From Dyadobacter jejuensis (lineage in GTDB: Bacteria > Bacteroidota > Bacteroidia > Cytophagales > Spirosomataceae): 64,000 nt of DNA. Positions 26,917-35,907 of this stretch are shown in pieces. The stretch spans positions 310,001 to 374,000 of the forward strand of contig NZ_QGDT01000001.1 of NCBI RefSeq assembly GCF_003149085.1, in the 5' to 3' direction. Under the pieces are notes generated by a model. That model was not told the origin of the DNA and searched no databases. It worked only from the letters and a program-made list of their open reading frames with translations. Position 1 is the stretch's first letter, and the number at the start of each line of letters is the position of its first letter. The translations under genes were made by a program, and so were the position numbers.

Positions 26917-27201
26917 TTTTTTGAATGAGGGATTAAGGTAAGAGTAAATATTGCTTTGGAATAAAAATCGAATTTAAGTGAATCCCCTCAATATCTCCGA
27001 TTTTTTGAAGGGAAGATTGGTGTACCTTGCCGTTCTAAAGAAAATATAGAAAGCAGAGACGGGGTATTGCTTACAGGTAAATGTTTTGTAAATTGACACG
27101 ATTCGTTTATTTTATTTTAATTATTGCGTACAAAACAATAATTTGATCTATATTTTTCCCGAATATTCAAAACATTACTTTACTGTTGAAATTGTTCTAT
27201 T

Positions 27202-30200
27202 ATGGCTATTAAAGTTGCTATTTCGCATAAAACAAAATACAAGTTCGATAGGAGCGTATCCCTATCCCCCCATATTTTTAGGTTAAGACCCGCTCCCCAT
27301 TCTCGTACAGCCATAGAAGGATATTCTCTACGCATCAAGCCCGAAACCCATTTTATCAATTGGCAGCAGGACCCCTTCGGCAACTATCAGGCTAGGGTGG
27401 TTTTTCCCGAAAAAACGACGGAGTTGGATGTGGAGGTGGAGGTGATTGCCAAACTTCAGGTGATCAACCCTTTCGATTTTTTTGTAGAGGAATATGCCGA
27501 TATGTATCCTTTCAGTTATGAATCGGGCCTGAAAGAGGAGTTAGGCGCTTACCTGAAACCCAGCGAAGGAGGACCGTTATTATTGGATTGGCTTGCAAAA
27601 AACCAGTATGATGGTCCCATCAAAACGGTCGATTTCTTGGTGTATCTCAATCAGAAAGTATACGAATATGTCAATTATAATATTCGAATGGAAGCCGGCG
27701 TGCAAACTTGTGAGCAGACGCTCCAGACCCAAAGTGGTTCGTGCCGCGACTCTGGATGGTTACTGGTACAAATGCTCCGGCATTTGGGAATAGCCGCCCG
27801 TTTCGTGTCGGGATACCTGGTGCAGCTTACCTCCGATGTGAAGTCCTTGGATGGCCCCTCCGGCCCGGAGGAAGACTTTACCGACTTGCACGCCTGGACG
27901 GAGGCTTACGTTCCGGGGGCTGGCTGGATAGGCCTGGATCCTACCTCAGGATTATTTGCTAGTGAAGGTCATATCCCCTTGAGCTGCACGCCCGACTACC
28001 AAAGTGCAGCCCCCGTTACAGGGGCCACCGATCGCTGCGAGGTTACCTTTGAGTTCGAAAACAAAGTATTTCGTATTCATGAGGACCCACGGGTCACCAA
28101 GCCGTATACCGAAGAGCAATGGGCCTCTGTGATGCAGGTGGGTGAGGTAGTAGAGAAAGACTTGCAGGATCATGATGTGCGGCTTACGATGGGGGGAGAG
28201 CCTACTTTTATCTCCATCGACGACTATGAGTCTAAAGAATGGAATACGGCTGCCGATGGTCCGTTGAAGCGTAAACTGGCCTACGATTTATCCCTACGCC
28301 TCAAGAATCGCTTTGCTTTTGGAGGAATTATGCACTTCGGGCAGGGCAAATGGTACCCGGGTGAGCCCTTTCCTCGCTGGCAATATGCCCTATACTGGCG
28401 CAAAGACGGTAGCCCTATTTGGCATAACGATGCCTTAGTGGCTAAGGAAGATGACCAGAAGCGGAGCTTTAAGGACGCAGAGGTGTTTGCCACTGAGCTG
28501 ACCAAGTTTTTAGGAATAGGCGTCAATAACCTGACGGCAGCTTATGAAGACCCCATATTCTGGGCCATGGAAGAGGAAAAATTGCCTGTCAACGTGGATC
28601 CGCTTCAGGTAAACTTAAAGGACTCTATCGAGCGTCGTACGCTAGCCCGCTTATTAGAAAAGGGCTTGAATAATCCGGCGGGATTTGTGCTCCCATTAAA
28701 ATGGAATTTTGAGAGCCAGTCCTGGGTGAGCTGTGCCTGGGAGTTTCGGAGAGGCAATTGCTTCTTAGTCCCTGGAAACTCCGCTATGGGCTTTAGGCTT
28801 CCCTTGAGCTCCTTGCCCGAAGTAGCGCCCAACAAAAGAGAGCAGCCTATAGAGAGAAGCCCTTTCGAAGATCTACCCGCCTTGCCCTTGTTTAGTCCAC
28901 AAGTGCGTGCTCGCTACGGGACCGTAGCTAAGCCCTATGAGCCGGCGACGCACCAGCAGGAGGCCGAAGATGCCGAGCAGGAGCCGGAAGTAGAGAACAC
29001 GCTGCTTTTCGAAGTGCCCGTGATTAAAACGGCCCTATCGGTAGAGGAAAGAGAGGGGATTATTTATGTGTTCCTTCCGCCTACCGATTATTTGGAGCAT
29101 TATTTAGACCTGATCGCTTCGGTGGAGGCTACTGCCGAAAAGCTACAATGTCCAGTACGCATAGAGGGCTACCCATTGCCTTCGGATAGTAGGGTGCAAA
29201 AACTCAATGTGACGCCCGACCCAGGCGTAATAGAGGTGAATATTCATCCGGCTAAGAACTGGACGGAACTCGTCGATAATATTAGCGCCCTCTATGAAGA
29301 AGCGTTTTTCGCTAGGCTGGGGACCGACAAATTTATGGTGGACGGAAGGCATACCGGTACCGGAGGTGGCAACCATGTTACTATCGGTGGGGATACCCCA
29401 GCAGACAGCCCGATATTACGACGCCCCGATTTGCTACGGAGCCTAGTGACCTATTGGCAGCATCATCCTGCTTTGAGTTATCTGTTTGCGGGTCCTTTTA
29501 TAGGTCCTACCAGCCAGGCCCCGCGTATCGATGAGGGACGCGATGAGCGGCTTTATGAGGTAGAGTTGGCCTTTGAACAAATACCAGAAGGCAAAGACAT
29601 TCCTTTTTGGATGGTAGACCGGGTGTTCAGGAACCTATTGGTCGATATTACCGGCAATACCCACCGTTCGGAGTTCTGTATGGACAAATTATACTCCCCC
29701 GATTCCTCGACAGGGCGGCTGGGGATTCTGGAGTTTAGGGCCTTCGATATGCCTCCGCATAAGCATATGAATCTCGTTCAAACCCTATTGATAAGGGCTT
29801 TGATCGCTAAATTCTGGAAAAAACCTTATAAACATAAACTAATACGGTGGGGTACGGAGCTTCACGATCGCTTTCTGTTGCCTCACTTCGCCTATCTGGA
29901 CATGATCGACGTGGTCAATGACCTGAAGGAGGCCGGCTATGCCTTCGATATTTCGTGGTTCGATCCCTTCTTTGAGTTCCGATTCCCTTTTTATGGAGGC
30001 ATACAAGTAGATAATATCCATCTGGAGTTGAGGCTGGGGATAGAACCCTGGCATGTGCTGGGAGAGGAGCTCTCGAGTTCGGGAACGGCAAGGTTTGTCG
30101 ATTCCTCCCTGGAACGACTCCAGGTAAAGGTGAGTGGATTCGTAGAGGGCCGCCATATATTAATCTGTAATGGATGTAGGGTGCCGCTCCGACCTTCGGG

Positions 30201-30612
30201 AATAAAATCGGAATATGTGGCGGGTATACGCTATAAGGCCTGGAACCCACCGTCGGCTCTGCATCCCACCATCGGCTCCGACGCCCCGCTGGTCTTCGAT
30301 ATTGTAGATACCTGGAATAACCGTATATTGGGCGGTTGTACTTATTTCGTTTCACACCCTGGAGGTCGTAGTTTCGATACTTACCCAGTCAATAGCTTTG
30401 AGGCGGAGTCAAGGAAAATTAGCCTTTTCCAAGGTTTCGGACATACCCCTTCGGCGACTTCGAATATTCCTATTGTTTCTAAGTCTACCGGGACGGTGTC
30501 TAGGTTCGTTGCCGAAACCAAAAAGGAGCTGAGGGCCGATGTGCCCCTGGAACTCATTGATGCAGAGTATCCAAATACCCTTGATTTGCGTAAGTTTTGG
30601 AGTGCGAAGTAG
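27202..30612 (+). CDS. Transglutaminase-like domain fused to DUF2126 putative amidoligase
   Basis: The 1136-residue cytoplasmic protein has a bacterial transglutaminase N-terminal beta domain (about 1-85) and a transglutaminase core (about 140-260) with an intact triad: C181 in QSGSCRDSGW, H230 in DLHAWTEAY, D246 in GLDPTSG. Residues about 300-1120 are DUF2126, a family named as putative amidoligase with a glutamine-synthetase-like fold; the candidate active-site loop HTGTGGGNH lies at 717-725, and EFCMDKLYSP and LEFRAFDMPP follow. In known families this protein is encoded with an ATP-grasp/alpha-E protein and a second transglutaminase, as here. Predicted to make and/or cut isopeptide or peptide-like bonds; the substrate is unknown. 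Confidence 0.88.
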   Translation: MAIKVAISHKTKYKFDRSVSLSPHIFRLRPAPHSRTAIEGYSLRIKPETHFINWQQDPFGNYQARVVFPEKTTELDVEVEVIAKLQVINPFDFFVEEYADMYPFSYESGLKEELGAYLKPSEGGPLLLDWLAKNQYDGPIKTVDFLVYLNQKVYEYVNYNIRMEAGVQTCEQTLQTQSGSCRDSGWLLVQMLRHLGIAARFVSGYLVQLTSDVKSLDGPSGPEEDFTDLHAWTEAYVPGAGWIGLDPTSGLFASEGHIPLSCTPDYQSAAPVTGATDRCEVTFEFENKVFRIHEDPRVTKPYTEEQWASVMQVGEVVEKDLQDHDVRLTMGGEPTFISIDDYESKEWNTAADGPLKRKLAYDLSLRLKNRFAFGGIMHFGQGKWYPGEPFPRWQYALYWRKDGSPIWHNDALVAKEDDQKRSFKDAEVFATELTKFLGIGVNNLTAAYEDPIFWAMEEEKLPVNVDPLQVNLKDSIERRTLARLLEKGLNNPAGFVLPLKWNFESQSWVSCAWEFRRGNCFLVPGNSAMGFRLPLSSLPEVAPNKREQPIERSPFEDLPALPLFSPQVRARYGTVAKPYEPATHQQEAEDAEQEPEVENTLLFEVPVIKTALSVEEREGIIYVFLPPTDYLEHYLDLIASVEATAEKLQCPVRIEGYPLPSDSRVQKLNVTPDPGVIEVNIHPAKNWTELVDNISALYEEAFFARLGTDKFMVDGRHTGTGGGNHVTIGGDTPADSPILRRPDLLRSLVTYWQHHPALSYLFAGPFIGPTSQAPRIDEGRDERLYEVELAFEQIPEGKDIPFWMVDRVFRNLLVDITGNTHRSEFCMDKLYSPDSSTGRLGILEFRAFDMPPHKHMNLVQTLLIRALIAKFWKKPYKHKLIRWGTELHDRFLLPHFAYLDMIDVVNDLKEAGYAFDISWFDPFFEFRFPFYGGIQVDNIHLELRLGIEPWHVLGEELSSSGTARFVDSSLERLQVKVSGFVEGRHILICNGCRVPLRPSGIKSEYVAGIRYKAWNPPSALHPTIGSDAPLVFDIVDTWNNRILGGCTYFVSHPGGRSFDTYPVNSFEAESRKISLFQGFGHTPSATSNIPIVSKSTGTVSRFVAETKKELRADVPLELIDAEYPNTLDLRKFWSAK

Positions 30613-30672
30613 TGACTTAGTTGTTAACTCTTAGTACCTGAGGGGTGTTCTATAAAACCGTTTATTAATAAT

Positions 30673-33225
30673 ATGCTTACCGAAGCCGCAGTGAACCTAA
30701 TCCATTCGTATAAAAATTCGCTTAATTCTTATGACGAAGTGCTGGATGCTAAAGGTCAGATCAAACCTGTATGGTTGGCTCTGTTCGTTAACTTACAGAA
30801 GTTAGGGTTAGAGGAGTTGATTATCAGAAACCATGAAATTATTGGTAAGCTTAAAGAGAATGGAGTAACTTATAATGTGTATGAGTCGCCCGATGGAGAA
30901 AGTCGTCCCTGGAGGCTCGACCCTATCCCTTTTCTCATTGAGCAAAAGGAATGGACGTTGATTAATAGGGGGGTGGAGCAAAGGGCCCGCCTGCTCGACC
31001 TGATATTGAAAGACTTATATGGCGAACAAAAACTGGTAAAGAATGCCGTCATTCCGGCCGAGCTGGTGTTTGCTAATACGGGTTTTTTTAGACCCTGTAT
31101 GGATATTTTTCAGGACAAAAAGAATTTTTTACCCCTTTTTGCCGCCGATATGGCCCGTGGGCCAGATGGGCGCATGTGGATAGTCGATAACCGCACACAG
31201 GCTCCTTCTGGCTCTGGCTATGCCCTCGAAAACCGACTGGTTACGAGTAAGCTTTTGCCAGAACTAGCCGAAGGCATGCATATTAACAAGCTGTCGCCTT
31301 ATTTTAATGGGCTACAGCAACGGGTGTTGGCTATGTCGGAGAAGGGGCAAGAGTCGTCCAACGTTATTTATCTGACACCCGGCCCTAAGAATGAATCGTA
31401 TTTTGAACATGCCTATTTAGCCTCCTACCTCGGTTATACCTTGGCACAAGGAGAAGACCTCCAAGTACGTAATAACACCGTCTATCTGAAATCTTTAGAT
31501 GGCTTACAACGTGTAGATGTCATTCTTCGGCGTATCGACGATGACTGGTGCGATCCTTTGGAGCTGCGGGAAGACTCCCGCCTAGGAGTGCCAGGGCTGT
31601 TACAAGCCATGCGCATGGGCAACGTACGGGTAATGAATCCGCCAGGGGTCAGTTTGGTAGAGAATCACGCTTTCTTAGCCTTTATGCCTAGCATCTGTAG
31701 GTATTTTTTCGGGGAGGATCTGATTATGCCTTCTGTAGCCACTTGGTGGTGTGGTCATGAAAAGGAGCTTAAGTATGTATTGGCCAATCTGAACAGGTTG
31801 ATCATTAAAAAAGCCAACCGAAAATCGAGATTCCCTTCCATTTATGGCCGACGGCTGACGGAAAAGGAACTGTTTTTTTTAAGGAAGCAAATCAGCGCAG
31901 CTCCACATGAGTTTGTGGCTCAGGAAGAGGTGAGCTTGTCGACGACCCCATCGCTTATAGACGGACAGATAGTGCCGCGTTATGCCGCACTGAGGACGTT
32001 TTTGGTGAGTGATGGAGCCGGTGGATACCGGGCCATGGACGGAGGGCTCACCAGAAGCTCGCCCATCAAGGATCGTTTCGTGGTGTCCAATCAAAAAGGA
32101 GGGCTTTCGAAAGATACTTGGATTGTGTCTGACGACAGCCATACTTTCCAAGAGAAAGTGGTATTGCCGCACTGGGCTGCTGCCAACAAACTCGTGAGCT
32201 TGCCTAGCCGAAGTGCCGAGAACTTGTTTTGGGTGGGGCGCTATTGCGAGCGAGCTATGGCGGTAATCAAATTTATGAATATCGTCATCAACGTCGTTAA
32301 TCTAGACCGAAACTTTGCTGGTATTTCCAAGCCTGGCCATATCAAAATATTGTTGGAAGCTTTTTCGCATTTGTCCGCTTCATTGCCTGGGTTTGTGGAC
32401 GACGCCGAAAAATTAGCCGATCCTTATAAGGAATTACTCGATGTATTCGCTAACCGAAGTAGGCCTGGATCGGTCGCTTCGGGGGTCGCCTCTTTCCTTA
32501 ATGCGGTGAACGCCGTTCGTAACCAATGGGATATCGAGATATGGCGCATCATCGATCTGATAGAAAATAGCTATAGTCCGACCAAAGACACGCTGCCTAT
32601 CAACAAGAGCAACCTGCCCAAGCGCATCGATTCTTTGTATAATCATATGTTTACTTTTTTGGGTGTGGTGTCCGAGACCATGCCTAGGGATAAGAGCTAC
32701 TTGCTACTAGAAACTGGGAAGCTTATTGAGCGTGTTTTGGGTAAGTTGACCATTATAAGGCATTGTTTCTCGGAGGTCAACGACGATAACGTGGAGGAGG
32801 AGCTCGTAGAGGCCGTCCTGTTGAACCATCATCAGTTGGTCCAGTATAGGCAGCTCTACAAGTCGCGACTGGGCCTAGTGACCATGTTGGATATGGTATT
32901 ACTTGAAAAATCACATCCTTTTTCTATAGTCAATATGTTGGCCGAGCTAAAGGATAATTTACATAGGCTTCCACATGGCGTTGAAAATGAAAGGCTTAAT
33001 GCGGCGGAAAAGGCAGCATCGAAGGCTTTGTTGTCGATACAGCTTGCAGAGGTAATGGCTTTGGCTGACCCCAACAGTAAGGACGACCGGCTTGACTTAT
33101 GCCAGTTGCTCGATGGGGTGAGTGAGCTGGTAACCCAGGTGTCGGTCGAGCTCACCAGCCAATATTTTAGTCATAGTGTCATGCAGAATTCATTTATTAA
33201 ACCGATCGACGATGAAGAGATATAA
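30673..33225 (+). CDS. Circularly permuted ATP-grasp protein fused to an alpha-E domain
   Basis: This 850-residue protein joins two parts that are often separate genes. Residues about 1-480 are a circularly permuted ATP-grasp ligase (DUF404/DUF407 type): GVTYNVYESPDGESRPWRLDP opening, then LFAADMARGPDGRMWIVDNRTQAPSGSGYALENR, and LRRIDDDWCDPLELREDSRLGVPGLL (key residues R, D, D and the glycine-rich GVPG). From about residue 510 the alpha-helical alpha-E domain (DUF403) begins with SRSAENLFWVGRYCERA. The ATP-grasp part is expected to activate a carboxylate and join it to an amine; the helical part may bind the substrate. The gene begins 60 bases after the DUF2126 gene and overlaps the third gene. 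Confidence 0.88.
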   Translation: MLTEAAVNLIHSYKNSLNSYDEVLDAKGQIKPVWLALFVNLQKLGLEELIIRNHEIIGKLKENGVTYNVYESPDGESRPWRLDPIPFLIEQKEWTLINRGVEQRARLLDLILKDLYGEQKLVKNAVIPAELVFANTGFFRPCMDIFQDKKNFLPLFAADMARGPDGRMWIVDNRTQAPSGSGYALENRLVTSKLLPELAEGMHINKLSPYFNGLQQRVLAMSEKGQESSNVIYLTPGPKNESYFEHAYLASYLGYTLAQGEDLQVRNNTVYLKSLDGLQRVDVILRRIDDDWCDPLELREDSRLGVPGLLQAMRMGNVRVMNPPGVSLVENHAFLAFMPSICRYFFGEDLIMPSVATWWCGHEKELKYVLANLNRLIIKKANRKSRFPSIYGRRLTEKELFFLRKQISAAPHEFVAQEEVSLSTTPSLIDGQIVPRYAALRTFLVSDGAGGYRAMDGGLTRSSPIKDRFVVSNQKGGLSKDTWIVSDDSHTFQEKVVLPHWAAANKLVSLPSRSAENLFWVGRYCERAMAVIKFMNIVINVVNLDRNFAGISKPGHIKILLEAFSHLSASLPGFVDDAEKLADPYKELLDVFANRSRPGSVASGVASFLNAVNAVRNQWDIEIWRIIDLIENSYSPTKDTLPINKSNLPKRIDSLYNHMFTFLGVVSETMPRDKSYLLLETGKLIERVLGKLTIIRHCFSEVNDDNVEEELVEAVLLNHHQLVQYRQLYKSRLGLVTMLDMVLLEKSHPFSIVNMLAELKDNLHRLPHGVENERLNAAEKAASKALLSIQLAEVMALADPNSKDDRLDLCQLLDGVSELVTQVSVELTSQYFSHSVMQNSFIKPIDDEEI

Positions 33226-34093
33226 GTTGGTTCATAAAACCATCTATGAGTATCCTAGCTTGGTGATGGGCTATCAGAGCTTGCTTTGTCTGGCTCCCCG
33301 GAATATGCCTGGCCAAGTATGCGATGACTTTGAGCTAGCTATTGACCCGGCTCCTTCCGAAATTGTGGAGCGGAAGGACTATTTCGGGAATACTACCCAT
33401 TATTTTTCGCTCCATACCACCCATCAGGAGTTGTCGGTAACGGCTATTAGTCTCGTTCATCGTGATAACGAGTCTGTTGGGGATGCCCAAGCCTTGCCCG
33501 ATATTACCTGCGAAGAAGCCCGTAAACAATTGGCCCAGGATCGGTCCTTGCGAATGGGGTTGCTAGAATTTATGCTCCCTAGCCCTATGGTGCGATGGGA
33601 CGACGAGATCGTGGCTTTTGCACAGGATTGTTTTCAGGATCAGCTTCCACTTTACGAATGTGCGAAACGGTTTTGTCAAAAAATATTTTCGGTATTCGAT
33701 TTTGTTCCCGATTTCTCGACCATTAATACCCCTATTAAGGAAGTGTTGGCTGCGAAAAAGGGGGTATGTCAAGATTTTTCCCATTTGGCCATTGCCTGCA
33801 TCCGAGGTATGGGCTTTCCGGTTCGGTATGTAAGTGGATATCTGGAAACCTTGCCTCCTCCTGGAAAAGAAAAGTTGCAGGGTTCCGATGCCAGCCATGC
33901 TTGGATTTCGGTGTTTATACCCGATTTTGGTTGGTGCGATTTCGACCCTACCAACAATATGGTGCCGGGCGATCGGCATATTATTACGGCTTATGGGCGC
34001 GACTATAGTGATGTGCCGCCTATGAAAGGGATCATTTTTAGCTCGGGAAAACAAAAATTGAAGGTGGAAGTGGACGTGATTCCACTAGAATAA
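33212..34093 (+). CDS. Transglutaminase-like protein (third gene of the amidoligase cluster)
   Basis: From the ATG at 33212 this is a 293-residue protein beginning MKRYKLVHKTIYEYPSLV, the usual N-terminal beta domain, followed by a transglutaminase core with an intact triad: C186 in GVCQDFSHL, H229 in ASHAWISVF, D245 in DFDPTNN. There is no signal peptide, so it should act in the cytoplasm as a peptidase or transferase on the product of the ATP-grasp/amidoligase partners. The ATG lies 14 bases inside the end of the ATP-grasp gene, which indicates translational coupling; an earlier in-frame start at 33176 is less likely. Confidence 0.88.
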   Translation: MKRYKLVHKTIYEYPSLVMGYQSLLCLAPRNMPGQVCDDFELAIDPAPSEIVERKDYFGNTTHYFSLHTTHQELSVTAISLVHRDNESVGDAQALPDITCEEARKQLAQDRSLRMGLLEFMLPSPMVRWDDEIVAFAQDCFQDQLPLYECAKRFCQKIFSVFDFVPDFSTINTPIKEVLAAKKGVCQDFSHLAIACIRGMGFPVRYVSGYLETLPPPGKEKLQGSDASHAWISVFIPDFGWCDFDPTNNMVPGDRHIITAYGRDYSDVPPMKGIIFSSGKQKLKVEVDVIPLE

Positions 34094-34273
34094 GGCTTAT
34101 CGCCTATTTTTGTTGGATTGCTTTTTTGAAAGAATTTGAGAATTGGCCTTGTTTCTCTAATTTTACGCCAGTGTTTTGAAACCAGTAGTAATACAGAAGG
34201 TGAATTAAGTGAATAAGGCATTTCGTTTTTGAATCTTAGATTGCCCTGTGAATTAATAATCATAAAATTACGG

Positions 34274-35254
34274 ATGAAAGAAATAGCATTTAGAGATGCC
34301 ATTCGCGACGCTATGTCGGAAGAGATGCGTCGGGACGAAAATATATTTCTGATGGGCGAAGAAGTAGCCGAATACAACGGTGCTTACAAGGCCAGCCAGG
34401 GAATGCTGGATGAGTTTGGTCCGGAACGTGTAATCGACACGCCTATCGCCGAATTAGGCTTCGCCGGAATTGGGGTAGGAGCGGCTGGTAATGGGCTGCG
34501 TCCTATTATCGAGTTCATGACCTTCAACTTCTCCCTGGTAGCCATCGACCAGATTATCAATAGTGCGGCCAAAATCCTTTCTATGTCGGGCGGACAGATC
34601 GGTTGTCCTATCGTTTTCCGTGGACCAACAGGTAATGCCGGACAGCTTGGGGCTCAGCATTCTCAGAATTTTGAGAACTGGTTCGCCAATACCCCCGGTC
34701 TTAAAGTGGTGGTTCCTTCTAACCCCTACGACGCCAAAGGCTTGCTGAAGGCTTCTATTCGGGACAATAACCCCGTTATCTTTATGGAGTCGGAGGTAAT
34801 GTATGGCGATAAGATGGAGGTTCCCGAAGAAGAATATCTGATTCCTTTGGGGAAAGCCGACGTGAAACGTAGTGGTAAGGATGTTACCATTATTTCGTTT
34901 GGTAAAATGATCCCCCGGGTTGTGAATCCTGCAGTGGCGCAGTTAGAAAAAGAGGGCATAGACGTAGAAGTGATAGACTTACGGACCGTAAAGCCCATCG
35001 ACTATGCCACGGTTATCGAATCGGTAAAGAAAACCAACCGGGCAGTAGTGGTAGAAGAAGCGTGGCCTTTGGCATCTATTTCTACCGAAATTACCTACCA
35101 TATTCAGCGCCATGCGTTCGATTATATGGATGCCCCCGTACTTAGAGTAACCAATAGAGACGTTCCCTTGCCTTATGCACCTACTTTGATAGAGGAGATT
35201 TTGCCTAGCACCAAGCGTGTGGTAGAAGCTGTAAAGCAAGTATTGTATAAATAA
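34274..35254 (+). CDS. pdhB: Pyruvate dehydrogenase E1 component, beta subunit
   Basis: PdhB forms the alpha2beta2 E1 of the pyruvate dehydrogenase complex, with thiamine diphosphate bound between subunits. The 326-residue protein opens MKEIAFRDAIRDAMSEEM and contains the typical FLMGEEVAEYNGAYKASQG, DTPIAELGFAGIGVGAA (conserved glutamate that activates thiamine), FRGPTGNAGQLGAQHSQ (catalytic histidine region), and the C-terminal transketolase domain with DLRTVKPID. Branched-chain ketoacid E1 beta is related, but the strings here fit the Bacteroidota pyruvate enzyme. It is alone; E1 alpha and E2 are not adjacent. The ATG at 34274 was chosen over an upstream TTG. Confidence 0.93.
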   Translation: MKEIAFRDAIRDAMSEEMRRDENIFLMGEEVAEYNGAYKASQGMLDEFGPERVIDTPIAELGFAGIGVGAAGNGLRPIIEFMTFNFSLVAIDQIINSAAKILSMSGGQIGCPIVFRGPTGNAGQLGAQHSQNFENWFANTPGLKVVVPSNPYDAKGLLKASIRDNNPVIFMESEVMYGDKMEVPEEEYLIPLGKADVKRSGKDVTIISFGKMIPRVVNPAVAQLEKEGIDVEVIDLRTVKPIDYATVIESVKKTNRAVVVEEAWPLASISTEITYHIQRHAFDYMDAPVLRVTNRDVPLPYAPTLIEEILPSTKRVVEAVKQVLYK

Positions 35255-35264
35255 AGAATCCTAT

Positions 35265-35294
35265 AGAAAGCCATAATTCTGTTTATGGCTTTCT
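35265..35294 (+). terminator. Terminator of pdhB
   Basis: AGAAAGCCATAA pairs perfectly with TTATGGCTTTCT over a six-base loop, followed by TGTTT. Confidence 0.8.
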
Positions 35295-35436
35295 TGTTTC
35301 TCTCCTATTAAGGTAGACTAGGTAGGATTCTGCAGGACCCCATAAAAATGCCTTTCCTGAATCGCGTACCTTTAAGTTAAGAATATGCCATTCGCCATAT
35401 GACTGAATTATGAGCCTAAATTAATCACTGAAGACT

Positions 35437-35820
35437 ATGCAAGAAGAAAGAACACGTTATTCAGAAGAAGAATTGAAGGAGTTTGAGGAGCTTATTCGAA
35501 GCAAGCTGGATAATACCATGAGTGAGCTTAATTACATTAAAACTGGATTAAGTAAGAAAAACGATACGGGTACGGATATCACTTCGGGTGCTAACAAGGC
35601 CGTTGAGGATGGAGCCGATGCCAGCGAACGTGAAAATTTAAGCCAACTAGCATCTCGCCTACAAAAGTATGCTATTCAGCTAGAAAACGCCTTGGTGCGC
35701 ATTAAGAACGGTACCTACGGAGTTTGTATCGATACCGGTAAGTTGATCCCCAAAGAACGCCTTCGTATCGTTCCACACACACAACAAACTATTGAAGCCA
35801 AATTGAAAAGGGCCAATTAG
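35437..35820 (+). CDS. TraR/DksA-family protein with a degenerate zinc finger
   Basis: This 127-residue protein has the DksA/TraR layout: a charged coiled-coil region (about 8-90) and a C-terminal zinc-finger-like part with the family string ALVRIKNGTYGVCIDTGKLI and KERLRIVPH. Only the first of the four zinc cysteines remains (C97); the others are replaced (T100, and histidine/threonine/glutamine at 114-118). Bacteroidota often carry such zinc-less forms. DksA relatives bind RNA polymerase through its secondary channel; whether this one does is untested. Transcribed alone, with a terminator following. Confidence 0.82.
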   Translation: MQEERTRYSEEELKEFEELIRSKLDNTMSELNYIKTGLSKKNDTGTDITSGANKAVEDGADASERENLSQLASRLQKYAIQLENALVRIKNGTYGVCIDTGKLIPKERLRIVPHTQQTIEAKLKRAN

Positions 35821-35842
35821 TTTTAAATTATTTTGCCAGGTC

Positions 35843-35877
35843 AGGGCAGCTCTTGTGAGGGCTGCCCTTCCTTTTTA
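35843..35877 (+). terminator. Terminator after the DksA-like gene
   Basis: AGGGCAGC pairs with GCTGCCCT over a 10-base loop, followed by TCCTTTTT. Confidence 0.8.
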
Positions 35878-35907
35878 CTGGGCCTGGCCCTGCCTGGTAG
35901 CGGGGCA

